Shown here: positions 22,733 to 34,500 of the stretch, piece after piece
Position numbering within the stretch: the first letter of the stretch is position 1
Layout: every line of letters begins with the position of its first letter
NCBI GenBank assembly: GCA_904063045.1
Contig: CAJFCJ010000009.1
Span: 1,240,968 to 1,304,967, forward strand
Reading direction: 5' to 3'
DNA from: Dimorphilus gyrociliatus
Lineage: Eukaryota > Annelida > Polychaeta > Dinophilidae
Length of the DNA: 64,000 nucleotides
Program-made: the position numbers and the translations under genes
Notes under the pieces: generated by a model
The model's input: the letters and a program-made list of their open reading frames with translations, nothing else
Told to the model about the DNA's origin: nothing
Databases searched by the model: none

Positions 22733-25636
22733 TTACATTTTGTAAATAATTTTCATCTTGGATGCAGTTTTATTTAGGTTAGCAGAAATTTTAATTATCT
22801 GTGTTATGATATTCTCTAATCTCTTTTGATATTTATCAAGACGATTGAGCCATTCTACAGTAGGTTTAATACCTCTTTTCCAATTGATTAATGATTTAAT
22901 TTCTGCTATATAATGGTTAACTTGTGAAATAAGATTTTTAAGACATTTTCTTTGAGTTTTTGATTTCTTGCTTTTCCATCCAAAACCCCTACCATCAATA
23001 CCAATTAGCATATATGTAGTAGTTGTTACATATTCTCCTGCAAGACATAAATCCAAGGCTTTGAACAAGACTTTTGGAGCAATGGTTGTCAAATTTTCCC
23101 ACGATAATTGTTTCTGACTTAATTTATCGTATCTGGAATCTAAAGTCCATCTAGCTTTTATCCATTGTAAGAAACAATTCTTATCTATTTTTTTAAGCGC
23201 AAGAAAGCTATTCCATGAAGAACAAGCTTTTACAAGCATACTGTAGTCCATTGTTTTGTTGTCAACAAGTCTAACTCTTTCGAAATTGCTTGAATTCTTC
23301 GAATAACAGGAACCGTGTGAACCGCTATTATAATCTCTAAGACAACTCCAGCAAAATCCTCTTCCGCAGAAGCAGAACATATAATTACAGCCACCATTTT
23401 TTTGCATTTTTTTCTTGCAAAATGGACAAGATTTGACTTCAACTTCAAAGATTTCGTCTGATACTCCTCGAAGTTGAGATACTCCAAGAACTTTAGCTTG
23501 ATGCCAGAATATTTTGTTTTGTCTGCAAGTAGATGGCCAATGATAATCGTCGCCGCATTCAGTACACCATCGCATTTTGCAGGAGCATTCCATCATAGGC
23601 GATTTAACATTTCCTTCTATATTGGTAACTCGATTGCAAAGTGGACTTTGACAATAATACCAATTTCCATCTTTCGCTAGCATATCATCAACAATCCTTG
23701 TTTCCAAATTACAAAACTTTTCAAAGTTGAAAAATATAAAAAGTAATGGTAGTTCAACTTTTTGTTTACATTCATACATTGGACACGTAAAAAACTTTGC
23801 ATTTAATAAATGTCTTTGCCAACAATCTAAGCAGAACCAGTGGCCACACTTCAAAGACACTCCAGACTCAATATAATCATCAATTGTACAAATTTCACAT
23901 ACCATGTAAGTACTACTATTCTTTATTGGAAACTGAATTTCTTCAGTTTGTCCTCTAGTTGTCTCAATAGCAGTTTTTAACCAATAATCGTTCAATTTCA
24001 TTTGAAAGACTTCAGATACATTTAACGATTTACGAGAGGTATTAAAATAATCCATTACAAAATTACAAATTGGAATAATTTCATTCTTATCAGATGTTTG
24101 GTAGTTTATCTTCGACATGAAATATTCGTCTTCCGGCATGATTTCATTTGTAATAGTCACTTTAATAGTTTCAAGCATCATTTCCAAAGATAAGCAGTTT
24201 GTTTGAATATTCATAATTTGATTTTTGAATTTAAGATTTGAGCGCAAAACATATTTTATCTTGCAAGAATTATCTTCCAGCCAAAATGTAATATGAAGAA
24301 ATCCCCTGAGTTTATTTAAATTTGAACATGCACCAATTTCTTTGTAAATTTCTCTGATTTTATCAGAAAAATCTATTAAAAACATTGGAGGAGATGTTTG
24401 GCCGTTAATGACTAAAAAGTTACTGTCAGTACAGTCTTTTATAAAGTTTTCTTTGTCGGAATTGGCTATTGAAAATTCAAAGATATGATCACTTTTATCG
24501 TAAAATTCCGTTTTAGTTTCAACTATAGTAGGTTGTTCAACAACTTTATTATCAGTATCTTCTTTCATAGCATAAGAACTATTGTCCAAAACGATAAGTT
24601 TGTTTCTCTTTTCGTGTGAATCATTGAATTTATCGTAAGTTTGCAATTTCTTTTTCCTTTTGCGTTTTTCTCTTTTAGTTTTAACTTGAAAAGCAAAGCT
24701 GGCATAGGTAATATCAGCCGATGGTCGACGAAGATAATCGGAAATTTCTACACGAGATTCCTCTGTATGTGCAGGATAGTAAACTTCCTCTTTGCCTACT
24801 TTCATGGCATCTCGAAATCGTTTTGAACGTGGAATGCCTTTTCTCCTATGAGTATCATCTTGTTTGATAATCTTATTGCTCAAATTATATAAATCTTTGC
24901 GATAAATCCTATGTACACTTTTCTGATGAGAATCGAAAGGTCTCCTCCTACATATTTCATACAGAATTTCAACAGGTTTTCTCGACCCTTCATCATCATT
25001 ATCTTCATCTGCAGGTTGAGTAGTTTCTTTCTTTTTTGCCTTAAAATCGGTAAAGTAACAATATTTACTATTTTTAGGCGTTTTAATGTCACCATTCTCA
25101 TTACAGTACGATGTTACACTTGGAATAGTCTCCATAGCATGCGTTAATCCATTACCGGTCATGTAAAGTTCTTTTGGCTTTTTCTCAACGTACGTTACAG
25201 TGTAATTATCAGATTTTAAATTACTATCATCTCTTTTACTATTAAGGATTAAATCTGGTAATTTCCATCGATACTTTTTGTTTAAAGAGTATTCAGTATA
25301 AGACAAATTCAACATATCTTTTGGTTCATTGCAGAAATTAATATTCAATCCACCATCGTCCACGGCAAATTTTTCTGATTTTAACATTATGTCTATTTCT
25401 GCTTGGTCTCTTTTATATAAAAAAACCCATTTTATTAAACGATCCATAGTTTTCCTTTTGTGAAGATATTTGAATTTTCCATAATGGAGAGTATTACCCG
25501 TTCTTATTCCTAATCGATATTTTTTAACACGATTCCTTTTCTTTGATAAAGTATCTTCGTTTTCAAATAATTCTTGTGTTTTCCTGGAATGATGATAGGC
25601 TTTAAGATGATGGATGTGACGTCGTTGTTCAGGCAT
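22733..25636 (-). CDS. Intronless RBR (RING-IBR-RING) E3 ligase, Ariadne-like, long novel N-terminus
   Basis: A predicted ubiquitin ligase of 967 residues in one exon. RING1 starts near residue 579 (CEICTIDDYIESGVSLKCGH, then CLDCW). IBR is YYCQSPLCNRV with CSCKMRWCTECGDDYHWPS. RING2/Rcat starts near residue 733 (CPFCKKKMQKNGGCNYMFC, CGRGFCWSC). The Cys expected to carry the ubiquitin thioester is present in NGGC, but the position two residues on, His in ARIH1 (GGCNHM), is Tyr. The next zinc ligand pair is a tight C-x-C. After RING2, LSQKQLSWENL followed by KALDLCLAGEY and a helical tail resemble the Ariadne domain. The first 550 residues are basic, Lys/Tyr-rich and unrecognised. Lack of introns suggests an old retrocopy or lineage-specific expansion. 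Confidence 0.85.
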   Translation of the reverse strand: MPEQRRHIHHLKAYHHSRKTQELFENEDTLSKKRNRVKKYRLGIRTGNTLHYGKFKYLHKRKTMDRLIKWVFLYKRDQAEIDIMLKSEKFAVDDGGLNINFCNEPKDMLNLSYTEYSLNKKYRWKLPDLILNSKRDDSNLKSDNYTVTYVEKKPKELYMTGNGLTHAMETIPSVTSYCNENGDIKTPKNSKYCYFTDFKAKKKETTQPADEDNDDEGSRKPVEILYEICRRRPFDSHQKSVHRIYRKDLYNLSNKIIKQDDTHRRKGIPRSKRFRDAMKVGKEEVYYPAHTEESRVEISDYLRRPSADITYASFAFQVKTKREKRKRKKKLQTYDKFNDSHEKRNKLIVLDNSSYAMKEDTDNKVVEQPTIVETKTEFYDKSDHIFEFSIANSDKENFIKDCTDSNFLVINGQTSPPMFLIDFSDKIREIYKEIGACSNLNKLRGFLHITFWLEDNSCKIKYVLRSNLKFKNQIMNIQTNCLSLEMMLETIKVTITNEIMPEDEYFMSKINYQTSDKNEIIPICNFVMDYFNTSRKSLNVSEVFQMKLNDYWLKTAIETTRGQTEEIQFPIKNSSTYMVCEICTIDDYIESGVSLKCGHWFCLDCWQRHLLNAKFFTCPMYECKQKVELPLLFIFFNFEKFCNLETRIVDDMLAKDGNWYYCQSPLCNRVTNIEGNVKSPMMECSCKMRWCTECGDDYHWPSTCRQNKIFWHQAKVLGVSQLRGVSDEIFEVEVKSCPFCKKKMQKNGGCNYMFCFCGRGFCWSCLRDYNSGSHGSCYSKNSSNFERVRLVDNKTMDYSMLVKACSSWNSFLALKKIDKNCFLQWIKARWTLDSRYDKLSQKQLSWENLTTIAPKVLFKALDLCLAGEYVTTTTYMLIGIDGRGFGWKSKKSKTQRKCLKNLISQVNHYIAEIKSLINWKRGIKPTVEWLNRLDKYQKRLENIITQIIKISANLNKTASKMKIIYKM

Positions 25637-26441
25637 GATTGTTTCAGATGTTACTGTGTTCCTTACTTTTTTTCGTATAACTCTAAACTAAAAGACTGTA
25701 TGCTGCACCTTAAATAGATTAAACTATTGCGCAACTAGTTGTCAATACAGACGAGAGCTGATTGGCTACACCTAATAAACATTGCGTAACATTGTGTAAA
25801 TGTTGAGAGAATTTATCAATATGAAACAATTTCACATTAGATAAATAAAACAATAAATTTGACTTAGATTACGTAATAAAATATGATATTTAGACATTAA
25901 TTAGAATCTACATAAGCTAAATTTACAAATAAAACTCCAAAGAGTCAATATAAGACATTGGGACATTTTGCAGGGTTGGCAATTATAAGCGAAATTAAAC
26001 AACTATGTATTATTTAAGAATAGTAGATAATACATATTTTTAATATTATTATTATATTATCTTATCGATTAAAAGTCACGAATAACTATGCAAATTAGGC
26101 CTACACAAACGCCTATTCAAGATATGAATCATAGAGAAAAGTTGATAAAATTTTAAGATAAAAGAAATGCCTGATGATTATGCATAAAGGGAAAGATTAT
26201 ATATTTTTTTCCTCTTTTTTACCACAATTACGCTAATAACCTGAAAGCAGTTTACCGGAAATTAAAAGTAAAAAGGCTGTATGAGGATGGAGGAGATTCC
26301 TCTGAAGTTGCAAATGTTTCCTCACTTTGGAAGTTCAAGAAGAGAGGAAGGAGACATAGAGCGAAAGGGAGAGTGAGCGAGAGAGAGAGAGAAAAAAAGA
26401 CAGAGTTGATATTTTTTTTAAATGCAAATTTAAATGGAACA
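25637..26441. other. 5' flank between RBR ligase and DEG/ENaC gene
   Basis: 805 bp, AT-rich, with a short (GA)n run at about 26379-26391 just before the channel gene. No gene seen. Confidence 0.5.
26379..26391. repeat. Short (GA)n microsatellite
   Basis: GA dinucleotide run in a purine-rich stretch 50 bp before the DEG/ENaC start codon. Confidence 0.7.
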
Positions 26442-27914
26442 ATGGCGGACAGTAAAAACTATAGATCAATTAAATTTCAACAATTTCTATCTGACCTAAA
26501 TATTATTGGAATAAAACATATAACTAATGGAAAAAAGACATTGTGCAATCGTATTGTTTGGTTTGTACTCATTATCGGGGCATTTGCACTTATGCTTTAT
26601 CAAGTTCAAGATCGTATTCGTTACAATAAAAAATACGAAGCGGCTAGTAGATTACGGTTAAAATATTCGAAAGTACTTCGATTTCTAACTATAACAATTT
26701 GCAATGAAAACAGAATTGGAAGAAAGAAACTGTACAACTTAATTCCAAGTAATATCTTCTATTTCTAGATTTTCAATTATTATAAATGAGCTCATTTTTC
26801 ATTATCCTTTTCCTAAACAGGTGAAGCCATAATCGATGATTTTATTTTAGCTTGGTCATTAACACCTTTAAGCGAAGGAACTTCTATTATTATCAACGAA
26901 ACAAATAGAGTATTAGCAAATAATACAATGTATATATGGGCTGGTTTATACGAAATAGCATCTTTAAATATAACTGATGGAATACGTTTTGTATGATTCA
27001 TTAATATTAATATTTAGTTCATAATATAATCATTCAATTGTTTGTCTTTTCACGGTTAAACAGTGTGAATTTAAGCAAACGAATTGCTCTTTAAACGAAT
27101 TTATTTCTGTCCCAACAAACATGTGATTTTGTTTTCAATTTAATTCAAGTAAGTTATTTCTTTTTTTTTATAAAAAAATAAATTAACTTAATTAAATATT
27201 AAATAGAAAATTACTTCATAATTCGGGAGAATCGGTTTCAATTCTTGAACAAGGTATTAAACTTTCTCCAGGATTCCATTATAATTTGGGAATAGACGTT
27301 GAAACTATTAAATTATTACCATTTCCGTATGGAGACTGTTTGGATATGATTGGTTATAGAAGATCTTGTTGAATGCAAGTTACGTTTCAGAAAAGTGCGG
27401 CTGTAAAACGGAAGAACTCAACGATACTATTCAATTTTGATACCCTTACAGTATGTTGATGAAATATGCATACATTTCAATTTTAGCTATAAACTCTATA
27501 CCTGTTTGTGCTCCTTACAATATTAAATGTGCTATAGAAAAGAAGGAAGTCTTCTATAAAGACGAAATCTTTACGTACTGTAATTGCCCTTTTGAATGTA
27601 GAAATATAAGTTACAGGTTGACGACGTCCATGAATAAATTTAGCGATTTTCATATGAAAAGTTCCCAATTAAGGCGTCTAACTAGAAACGTTCCGGAAGA
27701 GGAAATTCTCAAGGATTTCATATGGTTAGATATATATTTTTCAACTTTGATTGTAAGAGAGAAAACAGAGAAACCTGCCTACACCTGGTTAGCTGTATTA
27801 TCGGATATAGGAGGAGCTTTTGGTCTTGTACTTGGAGCTACTCTATTTACGATAATAGAAATAATTGAATTTTTAATATTTTTAACTTATGAGCGTTTTA
27901 TTCTTAAAATTTAA
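26442..27914 (+). pseudogene. DEG/ENaC sodium-channel gene with apparent frameshifts
   Basis: Remains of an amiloride-sensitive-type (FMRFamide-gated/ASIC/degenerin) channel. The start ATG at 26442 gives MADSKNYRS; TM1 is CNRIVWFVLIIGAFALMLY. The extracellular domain is recognisable (LPFPYGDC, EKCGCKTEE, YCNCPFECRNISY), and so are pre-TM2 and TM2 (DIGGAFGLVLGATLFTIIE). Defects I can see: near 27120 the frame reading FISVPTN must shift to continue as CDFVFN; at about 27372 the frame ends in TGA after GYRRSC, and the EKCGC segment lies in another frame; it then hits TGA again near 27438. The N-terminal His-Gly gating motif reads IG, and the selectivity-filter G-x-S reads G-A-T. Exons and splice sites are otherwise well kept, so either it is a young pseudogene or the assembly carries indels. 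Confidence 0.7.
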
Positions 27915-28060
27915 TTTATGCATATTGAAATAAACAGAATAATATAAAAATAAGCGTCCATTTTGACATATAGTATTAGAGTTTTGGGTTACCTCTTCAA
28001 CACTTTATTCACGTTTATTACAAATACTTGAGGATGGGAAAGGCAGCAAAATATTAATGG

Positions 28061-28078
28061 AGAAGAAGAAGAAGAAGA
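28061..28078. repeat. (AGA)n microsatellite
   Basis: Six-unit AAG-type repeat in the gap between the convergent DEG/ENaC and CACUL1 genes. Confidence 0.8.
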
Positions 28079-28085
28079 TCTATAG

Positions 28086-28942
28086 TTACTCGGATTCTAA
28101 TGGTCTTTTTCGACTATTATCCTTATTTATAAAATTCGGATTCATAGCAAGCTCTTCTTGCATTTGTATAATTTCTTTTATTTGCTCATCAATCCGATCA
28201 ACTTGAGATTTAGGTCCAACGTTTGGGATATATCTTGCAAAAATATCATTGTATTTTACTGCAAAACTAGGCCTAATACTAAATAGATTTGAAATTAGGC
28301 TATATAATAATTCAGGATTATTAAGGAACGAATGATTTAATGAAAATCTAATAGAATTAAATAACGTTTCATTAAGTTTTCTATTAACAAATTCATCAAT
28401 GAATAAATTTAATAATAGATTTTTAAGATTTGTACATAATTTCAATTGGATATAATTCTTATCCATATAATAAAAGATTGGAATAATAGAACCAATACTA
28501 ATAATATATTTATGGAGTAAAAGATGGAAATATTCAATAAGTTTTCCATTATTTTCTTCCTAGATTTTTAAAGAAAAAACATTAATTAATTATTCATCTA
28601 ATTTACATATTTTATATGGCTAACTTTGAAATTTATTTCTAATTCTGCAAATGTTCCCTTTATATAAGATTCTATTGTATCTTTTAAATCTTTTAACAGT
28701 CTTTCATCCTTTTTCGAACAAACGCATTTATAAATAAATGTATAGATTTTTTCAAATGAGAATTCTTTGAAATTCGCTTGTTCATTTAATAAAATTTGTT
28801 CAATTATTATTTTTAAATTAGGCCAGAAGATCATATCATAGGTTTCATCTGAAATATAGCTTATCTCTTGTACTCTATTATCCCAAAGTTTAGATGAGAA
28901 TTTAACTTTTGTATTATTATTGCCTTCTTCAGTAAAATCCAT
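28086..28942 (-). CDS. CACUL1: CACUL1-like cullin-domain protein
   Basis: Homologue of CDK2-associated cullin-domain protein 1, a cullin-related protein reported to bind CDK2 and to affect the cell cycle. Two exons joined in phase 0: the first ends HIKY at a GTAAAT donor; the second begins EENNGKLIEYFHLLLHKYI after an AATCTAG acceptor. Diagnostic blocks are IFWPNLKIIIEQILLNEQ, FSFEKIYTFIYKCVCSKKDE, IIPIFYYMDKNYIQLKL and RPSFAVKYNDIFARYIPN, with the C-terminus NSRKRPLESE matching the vertebrate QSRKRAGDE end. About 250 residues, mainly the cullin-like repeat; it lacks the long N-terminal low-complexity part of vertebrate CACUL1 and has no cullin-homology/neddylation domain. Divergent with the innexin. 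Confidence 0.88.
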
Positions 28943-29481
28943 AATAAATGGATGAAAAGAGAAAGAGGGAAGATAGGTAAAGAGATCGATTGACAGATTC
29001 TTGTTGTTTTTTAGTTTTTCAAATAATTATATGACATAGGCATATTTTCCTTTTTTTGTGCTATTATTGTTATTTTTAGAATTGGATTGAAAGATTATAA
29101 TTGAATGAAAGAGAAGAAAGAGAAAGCAATAGATGGATAGAATGAGAAAGAGGGAGAGAGAGAGAGACAAAGAGAAAGGAGTGGCTATAAAAGATTCTTT
29201 TAATCTTCTATTTCTTTTTCCTGTTATTTAGTTTATAGTTTATTCTTTTAAGATAACTATATTTTCTTTCAAACAATCTGTCCTTTTGTTTGATTATATG
29301 CTTTATAAATGTATATATCCGTTTAATACACAGTATGGTTTATGGTACACAGTAAAAGCCACTATGCTACAGATGGCGACAAGGAATCTTATCAGTTGAA
29401 ATACTGTTAAGAAATATAGATAGATAATATTATTGAACAAGGTTAAAGATTTAACTAGATCAAGTTAGTGAAAATAGGAAA
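28943..29481. other. Shared 5' region between CACUL1 and innexin
   Basis: 539 bp between divergent starts. A purine-rich AGAGAG tract lies at about 29141-29180. No gene seen. Confidence 0.5.
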
Positions 29482-30784
29482 ATGTTATTAGAAGCCTTAG
29501 AAATATTACAATCTGCTGGTGAAGATGAAAATACCTATGTTACCGATTTTGCCTTATATAAGGTCATTTATATATTAACTGTTTATGGACCAATATTTAT
29601 GGCTACTTTTCTGCTATCTCAAGAATATTTAGGTGAGCGATAGAAAAAAAACCGGTCAATCCTTTTAGTATCATTTGTTATAATAATAATAAAGAAATCA
29701 AACAATAGGGGAGAAGATAGCCTGTTTCCCTCCTGAGAATTTTACAGACTCTCAAGCGGATTCTGTAAATGAGTTTTGTTGGAATGGTGGATTTTGTAGT
29801 AGTTCTGCCGAGGAATTACAAGCTTTAAAGCAAGGAGTAAACGTTAGAACACTGTTTAGCCAACCGCATAGATACTATCCATTATATCTACCTTTACAAG
29901 CTTTAGTTATGATGTCACCAATTATCATTTGGAATGTTTTAACAAAATCAAAGTTATTAGCTATTTTAAGGGCGACAGAGGAATTTCTTGAAGATTTAAC
30001 ATCAATTGTTCAAGACAAGGATGATAAGGATACCATTAAATCTAGAGCCACGTCCCTTATCAAACAATTTCATAATACTTGCATCTCAGCGTCGGAAGAT
30101 ACCCAATTGGCAAAAATTTTAATGATACGTATCGGATGGGAATTCTGTTTAATAGTTGGGGGTATTTTCTTACAGTTTAAAGTTTTCAATCACAATCCTA
30201 AGCAATTTCATTGCTATCTTCCGATGTTTATTGATGAGGAAATAACTTGCACAGTACCAGTTTTAGATTTATTAGATGTTATTTGGAGTATTGCTGTTGC
30301 TTGCTTAGTCTTAGCGCTTGGCCTAAATTTGATGTTTGCTTACATAACTATGAAGATGCATTTTGAAATGTTTCAGCCATTATTCTTTAATAGTCTACCA
30401 TACGGTGATCAAGACGATTTTAACGAAGATATTCAATGGTCTGACAACTTTATACAGCATTCATACGAGCTGTTAGTGATGATTTTCGAAGAAAATAATG
30501 CAGTTATGACAAAAGCCTTTGTTCTTTCGGCAATGAAACCTCCAAACCAGGCAGTGGAGCAGGAAAAAAAGGTTAGGAAACTTTTACAGTCTAGAAAAAA
30601 AATTGAACAAAACAATTCCGCAAACTTAACAGGACCAGTAGAGAAGAGAATCTTTAAAACTGAGAGGCACCTACAGCCAAGATGCACTTGTCGAGATAAT
30701 ATTAAACCTACTATGGGTGATTATTCATTATTATCTTTTTGCTGCGTCTTATCAATGTGTATCTTTCTATGGCATATTGAATAA
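29482..30784 (+). CDS. Divergent innexin/pannexin-family channel subunit
   Basis: A predicted four-helix gap-junction or hemichannel subunit of 408 residues in two exons (29482-29632, 29709-30784). After TM1 (VIYILTVYGPIFMATFLL), extracellular loop 1 reads GEKIACFPPENFTDSQ...VNEFCW, the hallmark of innexins and pannexins. TM2 is LPLQALVMMSPIIIW; the YYQW motif typical of innexins is changed to RYYPLYLP. Loop 2 has two Cys (FHCYLP, ITCTVP), TM4 follows (VIWSIAVACLVLALGLNLMF). The C-terminal tail is long and basic and ends in an extra hydrophobic stretch (YSLLSFCCVLSMCIFLWHIE), which is unusual. Divergence from classical innexins is strong, so I cannot name a subtype. Confidence 0.85.
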
Positions 30785-31508
30785 TTTCTTTTTTCTTCTT
30801 TATAATATATATTTTCTTTTTAGACGAATCAGCATCTTTCTTAATCTATTAATCTTACTTTGCTAATTTATAAGGAATTGATATGAGTGCTTAGTTTTGT
30901 TTTTAATATAAAATTCTCTTTATAAAACTCTTTTTTCAAGTTTTCTTATCTTTCTCTCTCTCTCTCCCATTCTTTCTTTCTTTAACTCTATCTAAATCTT
31001 TATCTTTTCTCAATACGTATTAGTTTGTCACTTGACAAAAACTTTATCAATATATACCTTCACGCTTCTCTCTCCTAAGACGGAGGGAAGGAGGAGCGTA
31101 ATGAAAGGGAGGAGGGAATTAAATGAAAAGCAAGAAGCGCCCCCTGTGCTACAACAGCGAAAAAATTCCCTAATCGATGAACGGCGAGATCTCGGGGGCG
31201 TCTCGTTTTTCGACGCCTGCTAATTTTCCAGACACATACATACAATACATATAAGCATCACACTGCCGCTTTAAGAGTACTAGTAGAAGATTCTATTTAA
31301 TATTATAATTAAAGAAAACATAATGACAAAAATATAAAGGTTACATATAACTTTGGAAGAGAATTGCTCTAATTTTCTACTATTTATTGATAACAAATAT
31401 AAAACCCGAGCCATTTGCGGAAAATCGATAACTCTTCGAAAAAAATGCTTCATATTATGGAATTAACAATAGGATAGATTACCTTTCTCCTATTAAGATA
31501 ACCGCATA
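30785..31508. other. Intergenic between innexin and stonin
   Basis: 724 bp. It holds a (TC)n tract (about 30952-30966) and a GC-richer, purine-biased stretch at about 31075-31225 that contains an ORF of 63 codons with no recognisable homology. The latter may be part of the stonin promoter/CpG-richer start region. Confidence 0.45.
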
Positions 31509-34500
31509 ATGGATAATATTGATTTGGCAATTTTTGATCCAACTTTATCCTCAAACACCGAAGAAAATAACATTGAAACTGTTGTTAAAAGTCAGGAAGA
31601 TCTGCTCAAAAAAATTGAAATTATCTCCAATAAGAACAGAAATGATAGGATTGATAAAAATTCTTTCAATGAATATCAAGTAAATTTTGACGACGTGGAG
31701 AAAAAGGAAGAAAATGCCAAAAGTTTATTTGATTTGTCGATGGAGAAAGAGATAAACAACTTTGAATCAGCTTTAGATAGTAGATCGAACGATCCGTGGG
31801 GAAACAATTCAGGTATTTCAATGTTAGATTACCTTGTTTTGTATCGGTGTTTGTATGATATTATAGTTATATATGTGCTTGAAATATCAATATATTCTTA
31901 TCATCATATAGCTTTGTGTTATGTTTTTATTGTTTCCTTTCTTCGAGCCGTATCTCCCTTCTAAATATATCATTAGTCAAATATATCTAATTATTGATCT
32001 TCTTTCGTAAGCAAAGAAGAACGAAATGATGCCACCCACTTAAAAAATACGTCAATCAATATTTAAGCGTAAAAAATTTTAGAGGGAACAATCATAAGCC
32101 TTAGCAGATGATAATCTAGCCTATCTTATTCTCTTCTTGGACAAACAAGACAAATACAAAAATACAATCATCTTTGCTTTCCCATCTTTTCCTCTATAAA
32201 AATGTTAATAAGGTCCTTTGTATTATAATGTAGTAGAATTTCGTTGTTGATTATTTTTTAATTATTGCGAATAGTAGAGAGGTTAAGGGATAAAAATCCT
32301 GGCATATTATTTGATATTATTGATTAAATAAAACAGAATTAAATTCTCATGGCAGATGTGCCATTTCTCAAAGATAATGTTACCTTCGCGTTTCTTTTTT
32401 ATAATTCCAATTCTCTCTTATATAGACTTGTGTTTCTTTTGTTTTTATTTCAAGGATCAAATGAGAAAAGCGACGAAAATCCTTTTGAGGATGATAAATT
32501 CGAAAGTGAAACCAATTCTGAATTCAATCCATTCGCAACCATCACTGAAGATAGTGAACCTTTCAATCCTTTTCAAACTATTCGAGAGGATGATAGCAAG
32601 TTATCGTTTAACGATTTTGAACATTCAATGCCGATTGTTAAAATTGGAGAGAATGTTGTCGAAACCAAACGTCAAACGATTATACCGCTTTTACCGCCTC
32701 CGCCTAAAGTAAGCAGGGAACCTACGATATCAGATGACGAGGAGACTGAAACAATGAATGATAGTGAGTCGGACGCCGGTCAGAATATTAGGGAAAATCC
32801 TTTTAATAAAGAATTATCGGTTGACGAACAGAAATATGCCGATTTTCAATCGATGATTGAGGCAAAACATAAAATTACAGAAAAACTACAAGGTACAACA
32901 AGCCTTAAAGTAGAGGACGAAGGGGAGGAGGAGGCTTTAGCCCCATTTTATATTCCATATACAGGAAATGGATGGAAGATGCTTTTAAGAATGCCAATGA
33001 AAAAGAAAATGACTGGAAATAGATATTGGAAAGAATGTTTTGTTAAAAAGAGAATTGTCAATAATATTCCAACAGTTACTATTTACGAGAAGGAAAATAC
33101 TCAGATTATATGTGAAATAGACTTGAAGCCAACATATCAACTTAGTGATATGAATCTTGAAGCCTTTGATCAATTCGGAAAATGTCATACTATAAAACTA
33201 TATAGTGTCCTTTATAGAGAACGTCTTGGGGTAAAGGCTGAACGAATAGCACCAACTTTAGGAGATATCGTCCGGGTTAAAGGTGAATCATAATAATTTT
33301 GATCATTAATTATTTAATTATTCAGTTGCTAAAAGACATATAGAAATCTATATTATAAATATAACTAAGCAAATCCGTTCCTATTCTTTCACACACAGCA
33401 CGAAAGCGGAAGTACATAAATTTTTCTCATATTCCAAATGTGATAATTTAAATGAAAGTAGGTCTAAAGTCTAAAGATTATTAAATTAACATTTTTATTA
33501 TACTAATTCACAGACATACAGTATATACATATATATGTAAACTATATATTATGTATGCAGCAGTCGCATATAAGCTATAAATATTCCTTATGAAAAAGGT
33601 AGGCCTACTAGTTAATTAAGTTATAAGAAAACATGAATAAAAAGAGATATTAATAATAATATCTATTAATAGATTTTGCGGGGAAGGGAAAAAAACAACT
33701 AAAGAAGCTATTTGTTAAAATCTAATAGTTCACAAACAGGCTGATAACCTATTAATAATGCATTCAAGCAATGATGATATTTATATAATGTTAATATATG
33801 CCAATACAGATTTAAAAGGTTTAAAGGATTTGGTACATAAACCAAAAACTACAATGATATTCGATCAACACGCTCAGAATAGTGAATTAGTGAAATTAGG
33901 ATGCCTAGATTATGAATCAATTAAAACTTTTAGCCGGCAAATAGAAGATGAAATGATGAAACTTCAACCTCTGGAAACTGCAAATCGTCAATCTTATACA
34001 ACAAATGAAATTACAATAGAAGTAATTGATGAATATTTTGCTCAGTTGGATACCGAGAATCGTATAGAATTTCATAAATCAAGAGTTAGGGTTTTTTGTC
34101 TCTCCTTTTTAAATGGTGATCCCTATTGCGAAATAGGAATGAACGATAGGAGTAGACAAGGTAAGGAGGTTGTTGGTAGGAAAGACATCATTCCAATAAA
34201 AACAGAGGAATGGATCAATATTGAACAAATGGAATTTCATGTGCTTGTTGACCTTGACGAATACGAAAAAACTAGATTAATTAAATTTAAACCGATGGAT
34301 GCTGTTCGATTTGAATTATTTAGGTTTAGGACAAGACAACAGTTGAACAAAGAGCTACCTCTTCAAGTTAGAGTATCCCTTATGATTACTGATGAAAAGG
34401 CTGAAATGAGATGCGAAGCGGTTGTCTCACAATTTTGGACAATGTCTAGGAAAGCTAACCAAACGCCTTGCCAGGACATTTGCATAAGGTTGCCGATTCC

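Noticed and set aside
33283-33809. Stonin stop at 33293 as a true end, making two genes
   Set aside because: The donor at 33283 and acceptor at 33809 join in phase and restore the mu-homology domain directly after the stonin-homology domain.
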